This document shows positions 33,738-42,753 of a stretch of DNA of 64,000 nucleotides, one piece after another. The translations under genes were made by a program, and so were the position numbers. Source of the stretch: Caulobacter sp. 17J80-11 (GTDB lineage: Bacteria; Pseudomonadota; Alphaproteobacteria; Caulobacterales; Caulobacteraceae); contig NZ_JACSJI010000005.1 of the NCBI RefSeq assembly GCF_014349105.1, positions 168,424 to 232,423 on the forward strand. The letters run 5' to 3'. A model generated the notes under the pieces. The model had not been told where the DNA came from. It did not search any database and was given only the letters and a program-made list of their open reading frames with translations. The stretch's first letter is position 1. Each line of letters starts with the position of its first letter.

Positions 33738-35266
33738 TGAGCCGGAATTTCTCCAAACTCCTGCGTACTTCCGCGGCCCTGGCCGTCGCCTTGGCGGCCG
33801 TCGCGCCGGCCTCGGCCGCCCTGGCCCAGTCCACGGTCAGCGTCCAGCTGGGCGGGAACGGGGCCGCGGCCCAGTCGCTGTCGCTGCCGCGCGGCAAGTC
33901 GGCCATCGTCGAACTGCCGGTGGACGCCCGCGACGTGCTGGTCTCCGATCCGACCGTGGCCGACGCCGTCCTGCGCACCCCGCGCCGCATCTACGTGCTG
34001 GGCGTCAAGTCCGGCCAGACCGACGCGGTGTTCTTCGACGGGGCCGGCCGCCAGATCCTCAGCCTGGCGATCCGCGTCGACCAGAGCACCGGCGCGCTGG
34101 AGGACACCCTGCGCCGCGTGGTTCCGGGGGCGAAGGTCACGGTCGAGCCGGTCAACGACAGCCTGATCCTGACCGGCACGGTCGCCAACGCCGGCGAAGC
34201 CGACCGGGTGCGCCGGGTGGCCGAGCAGTTCGTCGCCAAGCCCGAGCAGGTGATCAACATGCTCAGCATCGCCGGCGAGGACCAGGTGACGCTGAAGGTC
34301 CGCGTCGTCGAGATGCGGCGCTCGGTGATCAAGCAGCTGGGGCTGTCGGCCGACGTCGTTTCGAACAACGGCATTCACTCCTACGCCTTCGGCCGCGTGA
34401 ACACCTACGGCGTGAACGGCTCCGCCATGGGCGGCGGCGGCGTGTGCTACGGCCAGAACGGGGCCCGCACCACGGCCATCACCAACACGGATAAGACGAC
34501 GACCACGAGCACGCCCGCCCCGGGCAGCATCCAGGACGTCACCAACGCGGTGAGCTCGGCCTATCAGCTCGTGTCCGGCGCCAACATCGACGCCTGCTTC
34601 CAGGCCTTCGAGCGCACCGGTCTGGTGCGCACCCTGGCCGAGCCGAATCTGACGGCGATCTCGGGCGAGTCGGCCAAGTTCCTCGCCGGCGGCGAGTTCC
34701 CGGTCCCGGTCGCGATCGACCAGACCGGCAAGGTCACGGTCGAGTACAAGCCGTTCGGCGTCGGCCTCGGCTTCACCCCGGTGGTGATGTCCGAGGGCCG
34801 GATCTCGATGAAGATCTCGACCGAGGTGTCGGAGCTCTCGCAGGAGGGCGCCTTCACCGCCGGCGGCGGCGGCACGACGCTGGTGCTTCCCGCGCTGAGC
34901 GTCCGCCGCGCCGAGACGGCCGTCGAACTGCCGTCCGGCGGCAGCCTGATGATCGCCGGCCTGCTGCAGCAGAAGGCCAAGCAGAACCTCGACGCCCTGC
35001 CGGGCGCGACCGAGGTGCCGGTGCTGGGCGCCCTGTTCCGCTCGCGCGACTACCTCAACGAAGAGACCGAGCTGGTGGTGATCGTCACCCCGTACCTGGT
35101 CCGGGCGACGGATCCGGACCGGCTGCAGTCGCCCGGCCAGAACCTGCAGATGGCCAGCGACGCGTCGACCATCCTGCTGGGCCGTCTGAACAAGGTCTAT
35201 CGCGGCGACGCCGCCGCGGCGCCGCCCGAGGCCTACCAGGGCCCGGTCGGCTACGTCATCGAGTAG
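33737..35266 (+). CDS. cpaC: Outer-membrane secretin of the Tad pilus, CpaC
   Basis: A 509-aa secretin with a signal peptide (about 1-33, ending ASAALAQ). The N-terminal domain KSAIVELPVDARDVLVSDPTVADAVL is followed by BON/N-type domains and the secretin core with FLAGGEFPVP, GVGLGFTPVVMSEGRISMKI and LMIAGLLQQK. The terminal ETELVVIVTPYLV is typical. The ATG overlaps the cpaB TGA by one base; GTG 33734 is an alternative. A Thr/Ser-rich loop lies near residues 250-265, and two Cys (near 234 and 295) may form a disulfide. Confidence 0.95.
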   Translation: MSRNFSKLLRTSAALAVALAAVAPASAALAQSTVSVQLGGNGAAAQSLSLPRGKSAIVELPVDARDVLVSDPTVADAVLRTPRRIYVLGVKSGQTDAVFFDGAGRQILSLAIRVDQSTGALEDTLRRVVPGAKVTVEPVNDSLILTGTVANAGEADRVRRVAEQFVAKPEQVINMLSIAGEDQVTLKVRVVEMRRSVIKQLGLSADVVSNNGIHSYAFGRVNTYGVNGSAMGGGGVCYGQNGARTTAITNTDKTTTTSTPAPGSIQDVTNAVSSAYQLVSGANIDACFQAFERTGLVRTLAEPNLTAISGESAKFLAGGEFPVPVAIDQTGKVTVEYKPFGVGLGFTPVVMSEGRISMKISTEVSELSQEGAFTAGGGGTTLVLPALSVRRAETAVELPSGGSLMIAGLLQQKAKQNLDALPGATEVPVLGALFRSRDYLNEETELVVIVTPYLVRATDPDRLQSPGQNLQMASDASTILLGRLNKVYRGDAAAAPPEAYQGPVGYVIE

Positions 35267-35279
35267 AGGGGGCGAGGGC

Positions 35280-35942
35280 ATGATCCGCAAAGCTTCGATC
35301 CTGGGGCTGTCCATGCTGCTGGGCGCCTGCGCGACCGCCGCCGGCGACCACCCGGCCCCGGCGCTGCCGAGCGAGAACTTCAAGCTGCAGACGGCGTCGA
35401 CGGTCGACCAGATCGCGCTCGCGCCGCACGCCGAGGGGCTGTCCGCGGCCCAGCGCGCGGCGGTCGCCGACCTGGCGCAGCGCTTCTACAGCTCAGGCGG
35501 CGAGGTGATCACGGTGCAGAGCGCCACCGGCGGCGACGAGACCGCCACGCGCAGCGCCTGGAACGTCAAGGCCGCCCTCGAGCAGGCCGGCGTGCCGGCC
35601 GAGCGGGTGCGTCTCGGCGCCTACACCGCCGCCGATCCCGCCGCCGCCCCCGTTCTGGCCAGCTTCAAGGTGGTGTCCGCGGTCGTCCCGCAGTGCGGGC
35701 GCGAGTGGAACGACCTGACGGCCACCCGCGACAACCGCAGCTATGCGGACTTCGGCTGCTCGGTCACGGCCAACCTGGCCGCGCAGATCGCCAACCCGCG
35801 CGACATCGGCGGCCCCGCCGCGGCGGACCCCGCCGACGCCGGCCGCCGCAGCGTGGTGCTCGATAAGTACCGCAAGGGTGAGATCACCGCCTCGGCGAAG
35901 GACACCAACGCCGACGGCAAGGTCGCCCAGGTCGTGCAGTGA
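35280..35942 (+). CDS. cpaD: Pilus lipoprotein CpaD
   Basis: A 220-aa lipoprotein with lipobox LLGAC (Cys17) and a CpaD-type domain: QRAAVADLAQRFYSSGGEVITVQSATGG, then PQCGREWNDLTATRDNRSYADFGCSVTANLAAQIANP. It is thought to assist secretin placement in the outer membrane. It is 13 bp downstream of cpaC. Confidence 0.93.
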   Translation: MIRKASILGLSMLLGACATAAGDHPAPALPSENFKLQTASTVDQIALAPHAEGLSAAQRAAVADLAQRFYSSGGEVITVQSATGGDETATRSAWNVKAALEQAGVPAERVRLGAYTAADPAAAPVLASFKVVSAVVPQCGREWNDLTATRDNRSYADFGCSVTANLAAQIANPRDIGGPAAADPADAGRRSVVLDKYRKGEITASAKDTNADGKVAQVVQ

Positions 35943-35952
35943 GGCGGAGCAG

Positions 35953-37440
35953 ATGAGCAGGGCCTATAGCACCGTGGACCCCTACGAAGACGATTTCCAC
36001 GTCGACGACGAGCTGGTCTTCCCCGGCGCCGACGATCCGCGCACCCGCATCATGCCGGTGGGCAACGACGAGCCCGGCGCCGCCGAGGTCGAGATCCTGC
36101 CGCCGCCGTCGCAGCTGCAGCCGAGCGCGGGCGCCCTGCAGATCGCGGCCCCGGTGTCGTCCTCGCACGGCGGCCACGCCTTCAACCCGGTCGGCGACAT
36201 GCAGGCCGGGGCCGAGTCGGCCCTGGGCCAGGTGAACGTCCCGCGCATCGGCATCCATATCTTCGCCGAGCGCAGCGACACCTTCGAGTCGGCCCAGCGC
36301 GCCGCCGGCGACCGCCGCCTGTCGCGCGCCAGCACGACGGTGCGCATGGGCGGTCTGCAGACCGCGCTGACCGCCTACAGCCACGAAGCCACGCCCTCGC
36401 TGATCATCGTCGAGAGCATGACCTCGGCCGCGCAGATGATCGCCGAGCTCGACGAGCTGGCCGAGCAGTGCGACGCGGGCACCAAGGTGGTGGTCATCGG
36501 CGCCGCCAACGACATCGCGCTGTACCGCGAGCTGATACGCCGCGGCGTCAGCGAGTACCTGGTCGCGCCGGTCCAGCCGATGCAGCTGATCAGCGCCATC
36601 GGCTCGCTCTACAACGACCCGGCCGCGCCGTTCGTGGGCCGCACCATCGCCTTCGTCGGCGCGCGCGGCGGCGTGGGCGCCTCGACCGTGGCCCACAACA
36701 CCGCCTACGCCATCAGCGAGCGGCTGTCGGCCCAGACGGTGATCGTCGACTTCGACCTGCCGTTCGGCACCGCCGGCCTCGACTTCAACCAGGACCCGGT
36801 GCAGGGCGTCGCCGACGCGCTGAACGAGCCGGAGCGTCTGGATCCCGTGCTGCTGGACCGCATGATGGTCCGCTGCACCGACCGGCTCAGCCTGTTCGCC
36901 GCGCCGGCCAGCCTCGACTCCGACTGGGACGTCTCGCCCGAGGCCATCGAGGAGGTCGCCACCCGCATCCGCGGCACCGCCCCCTTCGTGGTGCTGGACC
37001 TGCCGCACCAGTGGAACGCCTGGATGCGCCGCATGATGATCACCGCCGACGAGGTGGTGGTGGTCGCCACGCCCGACCTGGCCTCCCTGCGCAACGCCAA
37101 GAACATGATCGACCTGGCCCGCGCGGCCCGGCCGAACGACGCGCCGCCGCGCCTGGTGCTGAACCAGGTCGGCGTCCCCGGCCGTCCGGAAATCCCGATC
37201 AAGGAATTCGGCAACGCGCTCGGCCTGCCGCCGTGCCTGGTCATGCCGTTCGACGCCAAGCTGTTCGGCCAGGCCGCCAACAACGGCCAGATGATCCTGG
37301 AGATCGGCTCCAAGTCGAAGCCGGCCGAAGGGTTCGCGCATCTGGCCCAGGTGGTCTCGAAGCGCGAGATCCTGGCCCTGCCGGCGCCGACCAAGGCGGC
37401 CGCCAAGCCGTCGGTCCTTTCCAAGATCTTCAAGCGGTAA
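35953..37440 (+). CDS. cpaE: Pilus localisation/assembly ATPase CpaE (TadZ, ParA/MinD superfamily)
   Basis: A 495-aa protein. The acidic N-terminal 90 residues are followed by a receiver-like domain (about 95-220) and a MinD/ParA-type ATPase with FVGARGGVGASTVAHN as a deviant Walker A in which the usual Lys-Thr is Ala-Ser, VIVDFDLPFGTAGLDFN, and VVLDLPHQWN. CpaE marks the pole for pilus assembly. Starts at ATG 35953 after GAGGCGGAG. Confidence 0.93.
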   Translation: MSRAYSTVDPYEDDFHVDDELVFPGADDPRTRIMPVGNDEPGAAEVEILPPPSQLQPSAGALQIAAPVSSSHGGHAFNPVGDMQAGAESALGQVNVPRIGIHIFAERSDTFESAQRAAGDRRLSRASTTVRMGGLQTALTAYSHEATPSLIIVESMTSAAQMIAELDELAEQCDAGTKVVVIGAANDIALYRELIRRGVSEYLVAPVQPMQLISAIGSLYNDPAAPFVGRTIAFVGARGGVGASTVAHNTAYAISERLSAQTVIVDFDLPFGTAGLDFNQDPVQGVADALNEPERLDPVLLDRMMVRCTDRLSLFAAPASLDSDWDVSPEAIEEVATRIRGTAPFVVLDLPHQWNAWMRRMMITADEVVVVATPDLASLRNAKNMIDLARAARPNDAPPRLVLNQVGVPGRPEIPIKEFGNALGLPPCLVMPFDAKLFGQAANNGQMILEIGSKSKPAEGFAHLAQVVSKREILALPAPTKAAAKPSVLSKIFKR

Positions 37441-37455
37441 GGGGAGCCGGCGAGG

Positions 37456-38997
37456 GTGTTCGGCAAGCGCACTAACGGGAGCGATCCGCAGCCGGCCGGT
37501 TTCGGCCAGGCCGCGGCGCGTGCGGCTCCCCAGTCCCCGGCGCAGCCGTCGCCTTCAGCGCAACGGGCCGCGCCGGCCGCCGAGCCGAAGCTCGACGCTC
37601 TCGCGCCCAAGCCGAAGCCGGCCGGCGGCGAAGCGCCCAAGGGCGGCGCCGGCGGCCCGAAGGCCACCGCCGCCTTCGAACAGCTGCGCGCGGCCCAGAC
37701 GGTCACCGAGATCGTCCGGGAGCAGAGCGACTACTACCACGCGACGAAGACCACGATCTTCAACGCGCTGCTGAACACCATCGACCTGGCCCAGCTGGCC
37801 CAGTTGGACCCGAAGCAGGCCGCGGAGGAGATCCGCGACATCGTCGCCGAGCTGGTGTCGATCAAGAACGTCCAGATGTCCGTCGCGGAACAGGAAAACC
37901 TGGTCCAGGACATCATCAACGACGTGCTCGGCTATGGTCCGCTGGAGCCCCTGCTGGCCCGCGACGACATCGCCGACATCATGGTCAACGGCGCCAACCG
38001 GGTGTTCATCGAAGTCGGCGGCAAGGTCCAGCTGACCAACATCCGCTTCCGCGACAACACCCAGCTGATGAACATCTGTCAGCGGATCGTGTCGCAGGTC
38101 GGCCGCCGCGTCGACGAGAGCAGCCCGATCTGCGACGCCCGTCTCGCCGACGGCTCCCGCGTCAACGTTATCGCGCCGCCGCTGGCCCTCGACGGCCCGA
38201 CCCTGACCATTCGTAAGTTCAAAAAAGACAAGCTTACGATGCGCAACCTGGTCGAGTGGGCCTCGATCAGTCCGGAAGGCGCGCGCGTGCTCGGCGTGAT
38301 CGGGGCGTCGCGCTGCAACATCCTGATCAGCGGCGGCACGGGTTCGGGCAAGACCACGCTGCTGAACTGCATGACCGCGTTCATCGACCCGACCGAACGC
38401 GTCATCACCTGCGAAGACGCCGCCGAACTGCAGCTGCAGCAGCCGCACGTGGTGCGCCTGGAAACCCGCCCGCCGAACCTCGAAGGCCAGGGCACGATCA
38501 CCATGCGCGACCTGGTGAAGAACTGCCTGCGTATGCGTCCCGAACGCATCATCGTCGGCGAAGTCCGCGGCCCGGAGGCGTTCGATCTCCTCCAGGCCAT
38601 GAACACCGGCCACGACGGCTCGATGGGCACGCTGCACGCCAACAGCCCGCGCGAAGCCGTCAGCCGTCTGGAATCGATGATCACCATGGGCGGCTACGGC
38701 CTGCCCACCAAAACCATCCGCGAGATGATCGTCGGCTCGGTCGACGTGATCGTGCAGGCCGCCCGCCTGCGCGACGGCTCGCGTCGCATCACCCACGTCA
38801 CCGAAGTGCTGGGCCTGGAAGGCGACGTGATCATCACCCAGGACCTGTTCGTCTACGAGATCAACGGCGAGGACAAGGACGGCCGCGTGCTGGGCCGTCA
38901 CCGCTCCACCGGCATCGCCCGGCCGCGGTTCTGGGACCGCGCCCGTTACTACGGCCTGGAGCGCGAGCTGGCCGAGGCCCTGGACGCGGCGGAGTAG
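37456..38997 (+). CDS. cpaF: Secretion ATPase CpaF (TadA)
   Basis: A 513-aa hexameric ATPase powering pilus extension. The N-terminal about 70 residues are Pro/Ala-rich and disordered-looking. The GspE-type core has Walker A GGTGSGKTTLL, the Asp box TCEDAAELQL, Walker B RIIVGEVRGPEAFD and the His box GSMGTLHANSPREA. GTG start with CGAGGG upstream. Full length for the family. Confidence 0.96.
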   Translation: MFGKRTNGSDPQPAGFGQAAARAAPQSPAQPSPSAQRAAPAAEPKLDALAPKPKPAGGEAPKGGAGGPKATAAFEQLRAAQTVTEIVREQSDYYHATKTTIFNALLNTIDLAQLAQLDPKQAAEEIRDIVAELVSIKNVQMSVAEQENLVQDIINDVLGYGPLEPLLARDDIADIMVNGANRVFIEVGGKVQLTNIRFRDNTQLMNICQRIVSQVGRRVDESSPICDARLADGSRVNVIAPPLALDGPTLTIRKFKKDKLTMRNLVEWASISPEGARVLGVIGASRCNILISGGTGSGKTTLLNCMTAFIDPTERVITCEDAAELQLQQPHVVRLETRPPNLEGQGTITMRDLVKNCLRMRPERIIVGEVRGPEAFDLLQAMNTGHDGSMGTLHANSPREAVSRLESMITMGGYGLPTKTIREMIVGSVDVIVQAARLRDGSRRITHVTEVLGLEGDVIITQDLFVYEINGEDKDGRVLGRHRSTGIARPRFWDRARYYGLERELAEALDAAE

Positions 38998-39002
38998 CGC
39001 GC

Positions 39003-39998
39003 ATGCTGATGACCATCCTCGCGGCCGTCCTCGGCTTCGTCACCATCGCCGGCCTGGGCTTCGCCTTCGCCGGCGGCGGCGACAGCTCCGAGACCGCGCT
39101 GAAGCGCGCCCAGACCTTCACCGCGCCCGACACGGGCCGGCGGACCAAGCCGGGCGCCGCCGCGCGCCGCGAGGGCAAGGCCGGCGATCCGGAGAGCCGC
39201 CGCAAGCAGATCATGGCGCAGCTCAAGGAGGTCGAGGAGCGCGACCGCAAGGCGCGGGTCACGATCGCCGCCAAGCTGCGTCAGGCCGGCGTGGCCATGG
39301 CGCCGCGCACCTTCTGGCTGATCAGCCTCGGCGTCGGCCTGGCGATCGCCGCCGTCCTGACCCTGGTCAGCCACAAGCCGCTCATCGGCCTGGGCTGCGG
39401 GTTCGCCGCGGGGCTGGGCCTGCCGCGCTGGGTGCTCGGCTTCCTCGCCAAGAAGCGCGCCAAGAAGTTCACCGCCGAGTTCCCCAACGCCGTCGACGTC
39501 ATCGTGCGCGGCATCAAGTCGGGCCTGCCGGTCCACGACTGTCTCAAGATCATCGGCAGGGAGAGCACGGCCCCGCTCGGCCCGGAGTTCCAGCGCCTGG
39601 TCGAGAACATCGGCATGGGCGTCAGCCTCGAGCAGGGGCTGGAGAAGATGTACGAGCGCATGCCCACGTCGGAGCTGCGCTTCTTCACCATCGTCATCGC
39701 GATCCAGCAGAAGGCGGGCGGCAACCTGGCCGAAGCCCTGGGAAACCTGTCGACGGTGCTGCGCTCGCGCGCGCTGATGCGGGAGAAGATCAAGGCCATG
39801 TCGTCGGAAGCGACGGCCTCGGCCGGCATCATCGGCTGTCTGCCGCCGGGCGTGATGCTCATGGTGTCGCTGGTCAACCCCGGCTACATCGGCATGCTGT
39901 TCACCGACCCGCGCGGCAACCTGATGCTGCTGGGCGGCGTCCTGTGGATGACCACCGGCGTGCTGGTCATGAAGAAAATGATCTCGTTCAAGATCTGA
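39003..39998 (+). CDS. tadB: Tad pilus inner-membrane platform protein TadB
   Basis: A 331-aa GspF-type membrane protein. An N-terminal helix (about 3-25), a charged linker, then paired helices near 100-140 flank the T2SSF domain (KFTAEFPNAVDVIVRGIKSGLPVHDCLKII, VIAIQQKAGGNLAEALGNLSTVLRSR), and two further helices close the protein. ATG 39003 is 5 bp after the cpaF stop. It forms the inner-membrane platform with TadC. Confidence 0.94.
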   Translation: MLMTILAAVLGFVTIAGLGFAFAGGGDSSETALKRAQTFTAPDTGRRTKPGAAARREGKAGDPESRRKQIMAQLKEVEERDRKARVTIAAKLRQAGVAMAPRTFWLISLGVGLAIAAVLTLVSHKPLIGLGCGFAAGLGLPRWVLGFLAKKRAKKFTAEFPNAVDVIVRGIKSGLPVHDCLKIIGRESTAPLGPEFQRLVENIGMGVSLEQGLEKMYERMPTSELRFFTIVIAIQQKAGGNLAEALGNLSTVLRSRALMREKIKAMSSEATASAGIIGCLPPGVMLMVSLVNPGYIGMLFTDPRGNLMLLGGVLWMTTGVLVMKKMISFKI

Positions 39999-40008
39999 GG
40001 GCGGGAAC

Positions 40009-40974
40009 ATGAACATCGTCAGCGTCCTCACCAACCGGGACAACATCATCGCAGCGCTGGTGGCGCTGCTCGTGTTCGGCACCGTCGTGAGCCTGATGGC
40101 GCCCATGTTCGGGCGCGAGAAGCTCGAAGACCGGATGAAGTCGGTGGCCTCGCGGCGCGAGGAGCTGAAGCGCCGGTCGCGCCAGACCATGGCCAAGGAC
40201 GGCGGCCTGCGCCACCAGGACGAGGGCTTCTACACCAACGTCGTCAACCGGCTGAACCTGAAGACCCTGCTGGAAGACCCGAAGGTCGTCGACAAGCTGG
40301 CCCAGGCCGGCTACCGCGGGCCGCGGCCGGTGACCCTGTTCTACTTCTTCCGCTTCGCCACGCCGTTCGTGCTGGCCTGCTTCGCCGCCTTCTACCTGTA
40401 CGTCCTGAAGGTGGGGAACCTGCCGGCCATGACGAAGCTGGTCTTCGTCATGGGGGCCTTCGTCGCCGGCTACTACGCGCCGAACCTCTACATCGCCAAC
40501 GTCGCTTCCAAGCGTCGCGACAAGATCATGGCCGCCTTCCCCGACGCGCTCGATCTGCTGCTGATCTGCGTGGAGTCCGGCATGTCGGTCGAAGCCGCCC
40601 TGCAGAAGGTCAGCGCCGAGGTGGGCCGCAGCTCCATCGAGCTGGCCGAAGAGCTGTCGCTGCTGGTCGCCGAGCTGAGCTACCTGCCCGAACGCCGTCA
40701 GGCCTACGAGGGGTTCGCCAAGCGCACCAACCATCCGGGCATCAAGTCGGTGGCCACCGCCATGGTTCAGGCTGAAAAGTACGGTACGCCGCTCGGCACC
40801 GCGCTGCGCGTGATGGCCAAGGAAAACCGCGAACTGCGCCTGGCCGCCGCCGAGAAGAAGGCCGCGGCCCTCCCGGCCCAGCTGACCGTGCCTATGATCC
40901 TGTTCTTCCTGCCGGTGCTGTTCGTGGTGATCCTGGGCCCGGCCATCCTGCAGATCATGGACATCCAGAAGTAA
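40009..40974 (+). CDS. tadC: Tad pilus inner-membrane platform protein TadC
   Basis: A 321-aa GspF-type membrane protein and partner of TadB. It has an N-terminal helix, two helices near 110-160, the T2SSF core FPDALDLLLICVESGMSVEAALQKV and AMVQAEKYGTPLGTALRVMAKE, and a C-terminal helix. It is the last gene of the rightward pilus operon, followed by a hairpin and the convergent nudC. Confidence 0.94.
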   Translation: MNIVSVLTNRDNIIAALVALLVFGTVVSLMAPMFGREKLEDRMKSVASRREELKRRSRQTMAKDGGLRHQDEGFYTNVVNRLNLKTLLEDPKVVDKLAQAGYRGPRPVTLFYFFRFATPFVLACFAAFYLYVLKVGNLPAMTKLVFVMGAFVAGYYAPNLYIANVASKRRDKIMAAFPDALDLLLICVESGMSVEAALQKVSAEVGRSSIELAEELSLLVAELSYLPERRQAYEGFAKRTNHPGIKSVATAMVQAEKYGTPLGTALRVMAKENRELRLAAAEKKAAALPAQLTVPMILFFLPVLFVVILGPAILQIMDIQK

Positions 40975-40977
40975 GGC

Positions 40978-40997
40978 CGGGGGCCGATCAGCCCCCG
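40978..40997. terminator. Hairpin between convergent tadC and nudC
   Basis: cgggggc and gcccccg (7-bp stem, 6-nt loop) lie 3 bp after the tadC stop and run into the end of nudC. No T-run is visible, so factor-independent termination is uncertain. Confidence 0.4.
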
Positions 40998-41974
40998 AAC
41001 CCGCCGACCCACGCCTTCAGCAGGTGGTGGGCGATGGCCAGCGGCGGCGGCGGGTGAATGCCGTCGAACTCGCCGCGCTCCAGCATGATCCGCAGCTCGT
41101 CGCGGGTGAACCAGCGCACCTCCTCCAGCTCGGTCTGGTCGGGCGTGGCGTGATCGTTCTCGACCTCGGCGATCAGGCCGATCATCAGGGTCGAGGGAAA
41201 CGGCCAGGGCTGGCTGGAGTGATAGGCCGCCCGGGTGCAGATCAGGCCGGCCTCCTCCTTCAGCTCGCGCGCGCAGGCCTCCTCGATCGACTCGCCCGGC
41301 TCGACGAAACCGGCCAGGGCCGACATGCGCCCGTGCGGCCAGGCGCTCTGGCGGCCCATCAGGCAGCGGTCGCCCAGCACCGGCAGCATGATCACCACCG
41401 GGTCCACGCGGGGGAAGTGCTCGGCCTTGCAGGCCGGGCAGAGCCGCTTCCAGCCGCCGTCGACGATGTCGCTCTTCTGGCCGCAGGCGGCGCAGAAGCC
41501 GTGCCGGCGGTGCCATTCCAGCAGGCTCTTCGCCGTGGCCGCGATCGCCGCCTCGTGCGCCGGCAGCGTCAGAGCCAGGCCCCGAAGTTCCTCGAAGCGC
41601 CCCAGACCCCGCAGCGGGCCTTCGGCGGGATCGGCCGGTCCCTCGAACTCGGCGGCGAACACCGGCGCGTTCTTCCAGAGGCCCAGGAACACCATGCGCT
41701 CGTCGCCGCCGGCGGCTTCCGAGACCAGGTCGGCGCGCAGGTAGGCCAAACGGGCGCCGGCGTCGCCGCCGGTCTCCACCAGCGGCCGGCCGTTCCAGAC
41801 CGCCACCGCCAGGGCGTCGGGGCTGGCCATGTGGGCGGCGAGCCAGGCGGGGTCGACCCGGCGGTCGCCCGCGCGGTCGAGCGGATTGCCGGAGAAGGTG
41901 TTGGCGTAGGCGGTCAAGGGCATGCCGTTCCCATAGCGCCGTTCCGGCGCGGCGCGAAGCGTCGCCGACGTCAT
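40988..41974 (-). CDS. nudC: NAD(+) diphosphatase NudC
   Basis: A 328-aa Nudix hydrolase that splits NADH/NAD+ and can remove NAD caps from RNA. The zinc ribbon has Cys161, Cys164, Cys179 and Cys182 (CAAC, CPAC). The Nudix box GFVEPGESIEEACARELKEEAG spans 222-243, followed by the NudC-specific SQPWPFPSTLM. An alternative ATG 17 residues in (MPLTAY) is possible. Convergent with tadC. Confidence 0.95.
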   Translation of the reverse strand: MTSATLRAAPERRYGNGMPLTAYANTFSGNPLDRAGDRRVDPAWLAAHMASPDALAVAVWNGRPLVETGGDAGARLAYLRADLVSEAAGGDERMVFLGLWKNAPVFAAEFEGPADPAEGPLRGLGRFEELRGLALTLPAHEAAIAATAKSLLEWHRRHGFCAACGQKSDIVDGGWKRLCPACKAEHFPRVDPVVIMLPVLGDRCLMGRQSAWPHGRMSALAGFVEPGESIEEACARELKEEAGLICTRAAYHSSQPWPFPSTLMIGLIAEVENDHATPDQTELEEVRWFTRDELRIMLERGEFDGIHPPPPLAIAHHLLKAWVGGFGG

Positions 41975-42051
41975 CGTCCTGTGTCCTTCGCGCGCTAGTC
42001 TCGCGGAACATCGTTCGCTAGCGTTCGTGTGCGGGGGAAGAGGGGGATGGA

Positions 42052-42468
42052 ATGTCGTTGAAGGTGTTAGCCGTGGCCGCGGCCATGTTCGCCCTGTCCA
42101 CCGCCGTGGTCGCCGCGCCCGAGGTCTCGGCCTGGGCCGCCCCGCAGGTCGCCGAGATGGACGCCTTCGGCTTCGGCCGGCCGGTCGAGGGCATGACCTT
42201 CGAAGGCGCCGCCACCGCGACCGAGGTCAAGGCCATCGACGTCAGCGTGACCTCGCGCGGCGCCTACGCCTTCGTCGCCGGCTGCGGCGGCGACTGCGCC
42301 GACGTGGGCCTGCTGCTGAAGGCCGCCGACGGCCACGTCGTCACCCGTGGCGTCCCCGGCTTCAAGGCGCAGCTGGCGCCGGGCGACTATACCCTGCACC
42401 TGGGCTTCCAGCGCTGCGAGGAAGTGAAGTGCCGCTACGTCGTGCGCGGCTACCGCGCGGCCGGGTGA
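42052..42468 (+). CDS. Small secreted four-cysteine protein of unknown function
   Basis: A 138-aa protein with a signal peptide (about 1-22, ending VVAA). The mature part has four Cys (78, 82, 122, 127) spaced as two possible disulfide pairs and beta-rich segments such as APGDYTLHLGFQRC. It is reminiscent of periplasmic pre-peptidase-like beta sandwiches, but I do not recognise the family. A purine-rich Shine-Dalgarno (GGGGAAGAGGGGGATGG) precedes it. It stands alone before the SRP RNA gene. Confidence 0.7.
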   Translation: MSLKVLAVAAAMFALSTAVVAAPEVSAWAAPQVAEMDAFGFGRPVEGMTFEGAATATEVKAIDVSVTSRGAYAFVAGCGGDCADVGLLLKAADGHVVTRGVPGFKAQLAPGDYTLHLGFQRCEEVKCRYVVRGYRAAG

Positions 42469-42533
42469 AGATTTCGCCCGCGACCTCTCGTCCAGAGCGC
42501 TTGCGTCTTCCCGCGTTGGAGACGATATAGGCC

Positions 42534-42630
42534 GCGGAGACTGGCGCGGGCGGAGGCCTCGCCAACCCGGTCAGGTCCGGAAGGAAGCAGCCGTAACGAG
42601 ATCCCCTTCGGGTCGCGTCCAGTCTCCACC
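42534..42630 (+). ncRNA. ffs: Signal recognition particle RNA (4.5S-type)
   Basis: The conserved Ffh-binding loop GTCAGGTCCGGAAGGAAG and GCAGCCGTAACGAG are present in the middle. The ends pair as ggagactgg (42536-42544) with ccagtctcc (42619-42627), closing one long hairpin of about 92 nt. The CTTCGG loop near 42606 is an extra stem feature on the 3' side. Exact 5' and 3' ends are estimated from the closing helix. Confidence 0.95.
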
Positions 42631-42658
42631 TTCCCCACAAGCGGTCCGCACGCTGGCG

Positions 42659-42683
42659 AAAGCCGGGCGCCCAGGCTTTTTCT
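42659..42683 (+). terminator. Terminator downstream of the SRP RNA
   Basis: aaagcc and ggcttt close a stem with an inner ggg/ccc, followed by a T-run (TTTTTCT). It lies about 30 bp after the SRP RNA and 70 bp before dnaX. Confidence 0.65.
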
Positions 42684-42753
42684 CAAGCCTTGAGGCCTTT
42701 ACGATGCGCGCGCCCGCGCCTGGGGCGAGTGCTGAGTCGAGCGCGCCGAGCCC